A DNA stretch of 64,000 nucleotides, taken from NCBI RefSeq assembly GCF_901933205.1, contig NC_044572.1, forward strand, positions 75,017,465 through 75,081,464, given 5' to 3'. The notes under the pieces are model-generated. The model did not search any database. It was given only the letters and a program-made list of their open reading frames with translations, and was not told the DNA's origin. Position numbers and translations under genes: made by a program. Below are positions 49,346 to 59,220 of the stretch, in pieces; within the stretch, counting starts at the first letter, position 1, and the number at the start of each line of letters is the position of its first letter. Source of the DNA: Camarhynchus parvulus (taxonomy: Eukaryota; Chordata; Aves; Passeriformes; Thraupidae).

Positions 49346-51144
49346 GTGATATAATAAAGAACATATTGGACATTTACTCTGAGGGAAAGAGACAAATGAA
49401 AGCGAATGACTAGAAATTCTGAGCAGCAGTGGGAAGAGCTAAAAATTTAGACCATAAGAAACACAAAAAGGGAAAATAATAAATAGGAAAATAATAACTA
49501 GGGAGAATGGAGGAGAAAAAAATCATGAAAATAGTAAATAAAACAAATGTAAAAATGTATGTAAAGATATATAAGTCCATCTTGTCCATCTCGGGAATAT
49601 GTTTTTTAGCAGTGTTGGGGTGCAACACGTCTCCAGTTTGGCATATACAAGGAAAATCCCTCCCCTCCCCCTCCCTTTTTTTTTTTTTTTTTAACTGTGG
49701 AAGATACAAAAATGTAACTCCCAGTATTTAGAGAAAATGAAGGAGTTTCTATTAGGGCAGTGAGGCCCTGAAATACTTTTATAGGAAGCAAACCTCTAGA
49801 TTTGTCTCCTGATTCTTCCAACTGGGATATTGGTATACATATTTTGCCTGTTACTTTGGAGTTATAGCATTGAAGAAAACCTCTGCTTTGGTAATTAAAA
49901 TGTGAGAAGAAGCTGAAAAGAAACATTTGCAAAGCAAGAAAGGTAAAAAGAAAAGTGTTTCAGCAACGATCATGAGAATGTATAGAAATATTATTTTATA
50001 AAAGGATATTAAGGATTGCTGAAATTGACTATTGTTGATCTTTCCTCTAGTAGCTTGGTGAAAAGATCTTTCAGAGTGTGAGATTTTGCACAAATCACAG
50101 AGACCACTCTTTCCAACACTTTACATGTTCACGGAGGAAAGACAGGAGATTCATTATAGACCTGTTATTCAGTATAGTGCAATGCAGCATCCACTGGGCA
50201 TGAGACACTGGAGGGTGCAGTTAAGTCATTAGAGCCTGGTAATTTATATACATTTCCTTTCAAGTTACCCTATATGTCACTGTTACAGCAAACTAAGATT
50301 TTAAACAAAGGCAGCAGACTTGTGACTCTGTCATAAAAACATACATTCTAAGGTTGCATGAAGGTTACTTGACTTTGGGAAAAAAAAGTTTGACCTATTT
50401 ATATGAACCTCAGCTGCACAAGGAAATATAACAAGCTGTGAAAGCCCATTGCATAGGCCAACAGTGCAAGCTATAGATTACAGAGCCTAAAGTGGTAGTT
50501 AGTAAATCAAATAATGCCTCTTGCTCAGTAAGTAACAATCCTTCCCTCCAAAAGAATAGTGACTGTCTTAAATTTGTAAAAAAATATTCCTTGCCACTTG
50601 CTGGAAACCTTTTCACTTCCATTCATGGTACAGAAGAATCATTCTGTAATGTAACTCATAAAAGACCAGGTACAGACTTTTCTTTATCTTACAAGCAGAG
50701 AATCAAAGAAGAGTAAAAAGAAACCTGGCAACCTGCAAAGGAGAGCCTTGCAGAGTTTTCAGCTGCTGTCCTGTCATATACTGAATTAGCAAAATAACAG
50801 ATTGCCAATAAAACAGAAATAATCACATTCTAGGACAGCATGAGCAGTATGAGGAAAGATGTACTGCATTTGTTGGACTCTGTCTTCTGCTGGTAATGGA
50901 AAGTGTGTTGCTGGCTGACTCCTAATTTAAAAAAGAAAAAACCCAACATTAACTGGTTATATTTTATCATAATGTTTAATATAATATGACCTTAATTTAA
51001 CATCTGTTCTGGGCATGCCCAGTTAGATAACAATGTGTTATAAAAATCTGAGTGCTTTGAAAGGCTGATGAAAAGAAGACAGGAAATGAATGCTCAAAAT
51101 TAATCACCACCTTCTTCATCTGAAAAAATTTCTCTCACTCTCTG
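49346..51144. other. AT-rich non-coding stretch
   Basis: No gene is seen. A 'ccctcccctccccctccc' patch runs into a T tract at about 49659-49692. The frames here are short and without recognisable features. Confidence 0.55.
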
Positions 51145-51721
51145 TGTTGGTTGAACTCCAGGCAGCAACCAAGCACCACACAGCTGCTCACTCGCACTCC
51201 CCACAGCAGGAGGGCAAGAGGGGAATTGGAGGGTAAATGCAAGAAACTCCTGGGTTTGGATTAGAACAACTTAATAACTGCAACAATAATAATAACAAAA
51301 AGAAATTAATTTCAATTTAAATAGTAATAAGAAGAGGCAAATAAAACTCAAGAAAGACAAGTGATGAAAATGAAAACAGTTGCTCACCACCAACTGACCG
51401 ATGCTCACCCAGTCCCTGAGCAGCAGCCCTATGGCACGCCTTCCCCTTTATATATTTCTGGTCATGATGCCATATGGTCCGGAATATCCTTTTGGTCAGT
51501 TGGAATGTCCTGGCTGTTTCCACTCTCAAAATCTTGTGCACCCCCACCTATTTGCTGTTGGGGTGGTGTGAGAAGCAGAAAAGGCCTTGGCTCTGAGCAG
51601 TGATCAGCAGCCACCAAGACATCTCTGAATTATCAACACTGTTTTCAGCACAAATCCCAGCCATAGTCCTATACTAGCTATTATGAAGAAAAATTACTTC
51701 AGCCCAGCCAAAACCGGCACA
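51145..51721 (-). mobile_element. Solo ERVL-type LTR, about 577 bp
   Basis: The plus strand runs 'tgttggttgaactccaggca' ... 'agccaaaaccggcaca', the reverse of an LTR that begins TGTGCCGGTTTTGGCTGG. Landmarks in order are 'gcaccacacagctgctcact', 'ctcaccaccaactgaccgat', 'tttatatatttctggtcatg', 'catatggtccggaatatcct', 'ggggtggtgtgagaagcaga', 'gaattatcaacactgttttc' and 'ctattatgaagaaaaattac'. I recognise them as the common avian ERVL-class LTR. The sequence is nearly full length and better preserved than the copy at 19.6-20.1 kb. No internal region is attached. A 'cactc' occurs at both flanks but is offset 4 bp from the TG end on one side, so I do not claim a target duplication. Confidence 0.88.
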
Positions 51722-54700
51722 CACTCCATTGTTACTGTGATATTTTCCTTTTAGCAATTTAGGGATGAAAAAACTATTTTGACACTTCAGTTTAAGATTT
51801 GATGCAGTGAAGTATTGAAGGGCTTGTATAAAAGATTAAAAGTTGTCAGCAGACTTCAGTGGGAATAAGTAATAAGCATAATTCGCACAAAAAATAAAGT
51901 GACAGTGATCTGCAGCATGCTCATAGGGAGGCAAAAGATCCTGGTCTGCTTATCATTTTACAGGTTTTGTAAAGTTTTAGTCATGAGAAGATGTTGACAA
52001 TGCTTTGAAAAAGACGCTGAAGTTCAGTCACCAGAGAATGACTAATTACCACTGTTTTATCTTAATAGTAGCAGTGAGCTACATATCTGCACAACATCAA
52101 AATGTTTGTTAATTATGTGTTTTTAATATAGAGGCAAAAGTACAAAATTAGTAGTGTTTATTGATTGTATATCACAATAAAATGTATCAGTGGTTCACCA
52201 AGGGAAGAGGGGAGATGGCTGCTCTCTCTGACAGAGTAAAATAATGTTAATTGGCCAGTCAAGCACAGGATATAACAAACATACATATCTAAGGAAGCAG
52301 AAAAGTAATTATTTTACACAAAAAGCAGAGCCAGCAGATTTTCTCTGTATGTGCTCAATATATTAATTTTTCTAAGAGAAATGATGATCCTGCCTGGGTA
52401 CATGGAGATATTTGATGGGAGAATATGGCTACAAGAATATAACATTTTGCAAAAATGTAATGATTTTTGGTGGAGGCAGTAAAGCAGAGGTTCTCTATGA
52501 CTGTCTGGGGTATACAATAAGGAAAAGATTATAAATGCTTCTGCCATCTTACCTGCAAGAGCATACCAGCTATATCTGGTTTTGAGAGGAGGAGAAAGAA
52601 TATTCTTCTTTAACCTTAGCTAAATATATCAAGTTCCTCTTGTGAGCACATTAAATGTACTAAAGTTGAAGAGAGAGAAAAAAAATTGACAGGGGAGAAA
52701 TATGCATTTTTCTTTAACTTTGATTCAGTTAAGGTTATTTTTAAATGTGCTGATAACTTGATTACCACTTAGATATTATGAACATAAGAATCAGAGGAAC
52801 CTAAACATTATATCTCCAGCAGGGTTCGGAGCAACCAAAAAAGTGAGTTTTCATTTCATCTCCATAGATTAGGCACCATAAAGAGCAGAAAACAGATGGG
52901 AAAACCAAGAAGCCTCCTATGGTGCCTACAAATAATTTTGATTTTTCTTTCAGCTGCGTATACATCCTAATGATTATCATGTTATTGGTAGTTAGAATAC
53001 ACAGAGTAAAAGGTCAGCTTAAGTGTAGACCGTTTGTAAATTGAATAAGAAAACCAAATTTTGATCAATGTGTAGAAGCCAAAGTAACATTAAAAAATAT
53101 GATCAATTAATCTTGAAAATAATTGTGCATTTCAGCAAGATACTGGAGAGCAAAAGAGCAGTATATATTAAGCAAAAGCAGAAAATTGCATGCAGTGCTA
53201 TTAAGATGTAATTGTTATAAACAAAGGTTTTACAGAGAATATTCACCACTCTCTGTAGGAGAGAGATCAATAGTATTCATGAGACAGTGCACTTGAGTAA
53301 TCAAATTTCTTATTCTTTTTACACAGAATAACTTCTCTTTGAGCACTACACAATTTAGATCAGCCACAAATTATAAGTCAACAAATAAATTGGTGTATGT
53401 TTTCCAAAGATTGAAATCAACCTGAAAAATTGTAATGGAGTAAAGATTTCTTTTTTTATTGCTTTTAATTTTCTTTTTTTCTTTTCTTTATTTTCTTTCC
53501 CCTGGATGGCTTTCCTTCATTGAAACCTCATTGGTTTGTGCTCTCATGGAGCACACTGAAACTGGCTGTGTTTTGGATGCTCTCTTTTTGATTAACTGTG
53601 GGCATTTCAAATTTACATGTGTGTTAGATCATAAAACCAAATGCCTGTTGCATGCTCTCTGCATGTGACTTGCTGCAACATGAAGGCATCAACAAGTCAG
53701 TATTAAAAGAGTAATCTTGGAAGCTGAGGAGAGCACTTGCTGTGCCAGGCCATGTAGCTTTTAAGTAACACAGAAATCTACTAAATGAATTTTGTATTCT
53801 CAGAATGCAGTTTTTAAAAGTGGCATAACCTTTTAGATAAGAACCATTTGGCATTTCAATCTATCACTTATAGCCAAGAAGGACTGAGCCAATGTTGAAG
53901 ACACATGGTTGGATTTAGTTCAAACCCTAGCTCTGCTTGCTTCTGTGGATTTTTTCAGATCCCTTTGCTCTATATTCAATCCCTCTTTGTGAAATACAGT
54001 TGCTGGTATTCATATTCTGTGAGGATCTATCAAGATGTTTTATTCATTAGTGCCTAGAAAGTCATGTGTTACACTCTGAAGAGTTTATTTATATGATAAA
54101 TATGGATGTATAAATGAACTGTCCTAGTATATCCACTATTCATTATTACTTGGATCACTATTTCATTTTTTTTTGTTCTTTAGAAGATTATGAAATCAAT
54201 GTTTTATCTAGTAAATACACTTTAATGTTTAAAAGGTTTTATGTGCTTTTTGTTCACCACCATCAAATTGTGCTATAAATAAGCATATTGCTACATTATA
54301 AACTCTTTATTCTTTCTTAGTTCCACAAAAGTAGGGTTTTTTGTGAGTATTTTTTTTCCCAAACAGGATGGAAGAAAATTGAAAAACAATTTTTATTGCA
54401 TTGTAATATATATTTCTCTTCATTTTCTTGCAATAAGGTTGCAAGACCTGTGTCAGTTTTGGGGTTTGTTTTTTATTTTGTTTGGGTTTTTTTTAACATT
54501 CAGGATTAAAGTTAAGGAAAATGGTAGAAAAATATATATTAATATTGTAGCTGTAAATCTTAAAGTAGAATTTCACTTGTGCCAGTATTTTCTGAAGGTG
54601 TGTAAGTGTGTTAGATGAAAAGGACCTATAAAGGAAATTAGGATTATAAAGGGAAGTGTTTCCTTTACAATGGAAGCTCTGCCAAAAAAAAAAAAAAAGA

Positions 54701-55917
54701 AAAATGTTGTTGACCTGTTTTTAAAGAACAGCATTTTGAGGAGATGCATGGAAGGGCATTATACCACACAGAAAAGAAATGTTAGCAAACTCAACATGTG
54801 AAACATTTAAAAGTGTTACATACATCTCCTTCCAATGCAAAATTGAATGGAGTGTTACCAAGTTTTGTTTCCTCAACTGTAAACAGATAGCAGAAAAATT
54901 CTCCTTTATTATACTTGTAGTTGATGCAGAAGGCCATAGTACTATGGTCAAAGAATGAAGTTGTAGTTGCCTTGTTATTGACAAGGGGTTTTAGAAGAAG
55001 ATTTTTACCTTTTCTGGCTTCCTTCTTCCCTGCTCTTCTTCATTTTTTTCTTGTCTTTTCCCTGGTTGACTCTAAAACTCAGAAAAGATGGTTTCTAGTG
55101 TTTCAGCTTCTGAACTGAAAAATAATTTTGTGGAATAAGTGAGCATATGCTTTTGAACAGACAATTGAACAGAACCAAAAGCACCACCAGGAAAAATGGT
55201 CCATAATGACCATTGAATGTCATGCTGTTTACCCAGGGCAATGTGTGCTCACATCCCACTGTGCTTTGCAGCTGCTCTGAATAGAAGAAACACTGACTGT
55301 CCTAAAATATGTTATCTACAGTGACCATATGCAGCAAAGGAGTCACAGGAAATTTAGGCTTTGTAAGAAGTGCTCCCAGAATTGCAACTACAGTATATCC
55401 TAGAAGTAAATTTTCCCCAATTTCTTGATTAAATTATTGAAATTTGCCCCATTGAGTGTGTATAATGCTTTCTGAAATTTTGTAGTATAAGAATGAGGAA
55501 AGTCAAGTACCAGTTTTTCAGGACATTAGGGATTTGAGTTCATTTCAGGTGGAACTGATGTATACTGATTCTTTTTTTTTTAAGCTTCCCTGCAAGCCAC
55601 ATTTTCTTCTTCTGAAATGCCATTTTAAAATGCCTGCAGGTCCTGTGAGCACAAAGGTTTGTTTTGCCATCCACATCATTGCTCTAAAACACATTCCAGA
55701 AAAGTGGAAAGAAAAGTGGGAAACTTTTTTTTGAACTTTTTCAAACATTATTTTCACAAATCCTTAGCCTCTCTTCTAATTTTTTTACCTGATCAGCTTT
55801 AGCAAAATAAAAGGGAGCCAGAAGACTCAGATAAATTGCTTATAAACTGACATGTTGTTGATTTTATGGCTTATGTGGATGCAAAAATATTTAGACTTTT
55901 CACTAACACCCAGTCCT
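51722..55917. other. AT-rich non-coding stretch
   Basis: No gene or identifiable repeat is seen. An A run of about 15 lies at 54685-54699, and T/G-rich runs at about 54460-54495. Confidence 0.55.
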
Positions 55918-56040
55918 CTCTATTCTTTTTTTTGTTATGTTTTACTTTCCTTTTGCTTTTTTCCCTCTTGGTTTGGTTTTGGTTTGTTTTTGTTGTTGTT
56001 GTTTTGGTTTTTTTTGTTTGGTTGGATTCTTTTGATGGGG
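55918..56040. repeat. T/G-rich low-complexity tract
   Basis: It consists mostly of T and G (ggtttggttttggtttgttt; a gttgttgttg run; ggttttttttgtttggttgg). It is the complement of the A/C-rich style at 16.9 and 57.75 kb. The hydrophobic frames predicted across it are compositional artefacts. Confidence 0.85.
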
Positions 56041-56092
56041 GAGGGGTGCTTCTGTAGGCTGTGTGAATGCTGCACTTTTCAGCTGTGTGTTT

Positions 56093-56133
56093 CTAGGCTT
56101 TTAATAAGCCTAGATCTGCTTTAATAAGCAGAT
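56093..56133. repeat. Two tandem 8-bp hairpins with TAAT-containing loops
   Basis: Hairpin 1 pairs ctaggctt (56093-56100) with aagcctag (56106-56113) around loop ttaat. Hairpin 2 pairs atctgctt (56114-56121) with aagcagat (56126-56133) around loop taat. They are directly adjacent and share the core word 'cttTAATAAG'. It can also be seen as an imperfect tandem repeat of about 20-21 bp. Confidence 0.9.
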
Positions 56134-56639
56134 TTTTGTGTCAGTTACATTGATAAAAATCTGCAACAATGCCTTACTTGTCTTTGGTGCTTGTCCAGGT
56201 GTCTATCTGTGTATTTGAAATACAGAATCTTTTATTCTTTTTTTTTTTTTAATTTTAAGATCTGATCACTGATTAGGAGAAAATGGCTTGTTAACCCCTG
56301 CAGGAAGGTTTTCTGCATCCCAAATTTTTTGTTTTGTGCTTGCCTAACAATGAAGTGTTGAGTCTGTTGCTGTTTATAAAGTTAAATGGTGTTACCAAAA
56401 AAAGCAACAATACACCAGAAAAAAACAGCAAAATAAACATTTTCTATCTGTTTGTTCATTCCCCACATTAATTTTGTTTGATTTCAAGTTCCAAACTGTC
56501 TGTGCAAAAAGCACATCTGCCTCCTTGAAAGGATTCTGTTTCAAGAAATGTCATACCCCACACAGGCTGTTAAAGTGACACATAAGACTTTCCTCACCCT
56601 TTTTCATCCTCTCTGAAGTATTTTAGGGTGGAAGAGAAA
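56134..56639. other. AT-rich non-coding stretch
   Basis: Nothing identifiable is seen apart from a T run at about 56238-56250. Confidence 0.55.
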
Positions 56640-56880
56640 GTGTTTAGATCCTCCGGGTGATTTCTGCTCAGCCAAGCTAATCCCATTATCCGTTAGTCAT
56701 GTTTACATCAGGCTAACAGCTAATAACTCATGTGGAACTCTGTAACTATCTTTAATCTTGTTCTTCATCCAGGAGCCTGGCTTTTTCAGATTATTAATGG
56801 TGATGGGTGGGTGTCCTGTCAGGCTTCTGCTCCTGGAATGGCAAAGCAACACAAGGTCAACCCTTTCAGACCAGCTCTCT
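56640..56880. promoter_or_regulatory. Possible conserved non-coding element
   Basis: This is balanced, complex sequence with clustered transcription-factor-like words: 'gctaatcccattatcc' (TAATCC, OTX/PITX-type, next to a second TAAT-like core), 'gctaataactcatg' and 'tattaatggtgatggg'. No open frame is present. The assignment is inference from motif density only. Confidence 0.28.
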
Positions 56881-58293
56881 GGGGAGACATATGGTAATCA
56901 CAAGTACCCCTCCTCCTAAGGAAAAGAGCTGACTATCTCATACTGGGTCTCAAAATAGTCATTGTTCTCACACAACCCATTAAAGAGTTGATTTTTCCCC
57001 TCTGAAAAAGTTGGAGGTAGATGTAGAGAGAATTGTGACTAAGTCTGCTGTCAACTTGGTGGCAGGCTGTTTGTATCCAAGTGAGTCCTTTTTTGTAGTG
57101 CAATGATCTTACAGAAGATTTCAGAATCCCAGCAGGCATACAGATGCCAAAGGATGCCCTCAGAATTAAATAAACCACGGATGACATACCATGAAGAAAT
57201 TACTTTTTAGTTCTTTTCTGACTGACTTAAACGATTCAGTATGCCAACAGTATTATAGAGCAATAATCATTTTGCATTAATTTGTCAAAAGGTTTAGATG
57301 TGAGTACTTGAAGGTCTGAAGTTACTATAATTTTCATGCATGTTTTTTTAGGCAGCAAAAAAACCCCTTGGTGTCAATATAATAATGTCAAATCGCAGCT
57401 TTAACCTTAGACTCTATAGGATGAGTGAAGTTGAAATAGGGTGAAGAACTTGTTTAAACTGTTTCTATTCAAGAGGGAAAATCTGATCTATTGTTGCAAT
57501 CAGAATGAACAAGTGTAAGCATGTCAGGCTAAGTGATCATGCTTTTCACCCTAGACCGTGCTCAAGAAGCCTTTGTCTGTTGAATAAAGATGATGTTCAA
57601 GTATCCTGCCAAGCTTCAGTTTGTGAAAAATAAATGAGGCCAAGAGCAGACCTTGATAAGGAACCTGTAATTTATGCAGCCCTGAAATGCTAAACATTCT
57701 TAGTAGCATGTTACTACTTCTGTAGTAGTACTTCTGTGATTGAAACAAAACAAAACAAAAAAAACCAAAAAAACCAAAACCAACCAAAACCAACCAAAAC
57801 CAAACAAACACCCCAACCTTCCACCAAAATTCTTTGGTCATGTAAGTATGTCAGGAATGGAAAATATCTTAGGATATACTCTGCTCTGCAAGTATATCCT
57901 TTTATTCATTATATCCTTTTATTCGTCCCAATGTAAAATCCTTCAGGTTGAAATAGGCAACCAAATCCTTATCTTAACAGACATCATATCTGCAAGAAGA
58001 TAATGCTTAATTGAATAAATGGGAAAATACAGGGATATCATGGGATCTGTGAAATTCTGGATTGGCTCTTGATGGAAATGGAAAGCAATCTGCTAACTCA
58101 GTTAAAATTTGACCGCATCACCTTATTCTAAAGAAAAATTAAAAAATATATATATGAATAGGTATAATGAACTTTAAAATATTTTCAGACATTTGGTTTG
58201 AACATTTAAACATAAAATCTCTTTTCTTATATAAAAAAAATACAAAATCTCTTTCTTCCCCTTCTTAATTCTAAAGTATCCATAGACACATAG
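56881..58293. other. Non-coding stretch with an A/C-rich tract
   Basis: No gene is seen. At 57745-57815 there is an A/C-only tract with an 'aaaaccaacc' unit repeated (about 10-11 bp period). The lysine/asparagine/threonine-rich frames across it are artefacts. Confidence 0.6.
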
Positions 58294-58800
58294 CATCATA
58301 GAGTCGCAGAACATTTTGGATTGGAAGGGAGACTAAAAATCATCTAATTCACACTGCTTGCCATGTGCCACCAGACTGACCTGTCCAACCTGGCCTTGAA
58401 TGATTCCAGGAAAGGGGCACCCACAATGTCTCTGGGAAACTTCTGCTAGTGCCTCACCACCCTCTGAGTAAAGAAATTCTTCCTAACATCCAGTCTCATT
58501 TTCACCTCTTTTACTTTAAAATCTTTCCCCCTTGTCCTGTCTGCCAACGTAAAAAGTTGCTCTGGATCTTTCCTATAAGATCCCTTTAAATAACGGAGGG
58601 CTACTAATAAGGTGTCTCTGGAGCCTTCTCTTCTCCAGTCTGAACTCCAGCTCTCTCAGCCTGTATTCATAGCAGAGATCAGAAGGCTCCAGCCTTCTGA
58701 TCATCTTTATGGCTTCCTTGGACTCTCTCCAACAGGTCTATCTATGCCCTCTTTGTGCTGGGGACCCCATATCTGGGTGCAGCACTCCAGTTGTGGTTTC

Positions 58801-58837
58801 AGCAGAGCAGAGCAGAGCAGAGCAGAGCAGAGCAGAG
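58801..58837. repeat. (AGCAG)n pentamer expansion inside CR1
   Basis: Seven perfect AGCAG units plus two bases sit where CR1 normally has a short 'cagagcagag' followed by 'ggggcagaat'. The flanking CR1 match resumes directly after it. The array grew from the element's own seed. Confidence 0.93.
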
Positions 58838-58987
58838 GGGCAGAATGACCTCCTTTGCCTTGCTGGCCACAGTGCAGGATAAGATTGGCTTTCTGGGCTG
58901 CAATCACACTGCTGGCTCATATCCACCCTTTTGTCCACAAGGACCTCTAAGTCCTTCTCTGAAGGCCTGCCTTCAATTAGTTATTTT

Positions 58988-59188
58988 TCAGTCATTTCTG
59001 GGACTGCCCTGACCCAGCACCTTGCGCTTGGTCTTGTTGAACCTTGTCAGTTTCTCATCATCACAGTTGTCCAATTTGTTCAAGTCCCTCTGGATGGCAT
59101 CACATCCTTCAGCTGTGTCAACTGCATCACTCAGTTTGGTTTCATCTGCCAGCTTGCTGAGGGTGTGTTTGATCTCACTGTCTATGTC
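58988..59188 (-). pseudogene. CR1 ORF2 remnant: reverse transcriptase FADD region
   Basis: On the minus strand a 66-codon open stretch runs from the block before the catalytic box to a stop at 58990-58988. It contains HTLSKLADETKL, CDAIQRDLNKL and RFNKTKRKVLG. These match the CR1 order ECTLS-FADDTKL, AIQRDLDRLE and MKFNKGKCRVLHLG. The catalytic FADD is LADE here (59141-59152), so one metal-binding aspartate has become glutamate and the frame stops soon after. The copy is inactive. Confidence 0.88.
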
Positions 59189-59220
59189 ATTGATGAAGAT
59201 ATAAAAGAATATCGGTCTTG

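Larger units (their letters stand above)
58294..59220 (-). mobile_element. CR1 LINE, 5'-truncated, about 0.93 kb
   Basis: The plus strand starts 'catcatagagtcgcagaaca' and proceeds as reverse-complement CR1 3' sequence: 'cctggccttgaatgattcca', 'aaagaaattcttcctaacat', 'tctcttctccagtctgaact', 'gaccccatatctgggtgcag' and 'caagtccctctggatggcat'. The match fades near 59220, inside the reverse transcriptase coding part. It contains a local pentamer expansion (58801-58837) that standard CR1 lacks. Sequence differences from the copy at 28.8-30.6 kb suggest another CR1 subfamily. Confidence 0.94.

Noticed and set aside
51136..51726. 5-bp cactc on both sides of the ERVL-type LTR as a target duplication
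   Set aside because: On the left it is separated by four bases from the TG terminus, so the flanks do not abut the element ends.
49201..59220. The two right-hand CR1 pieces as one split element
   Set aside because: Both contain the CR1 3' terminus, so they are separate insertions.
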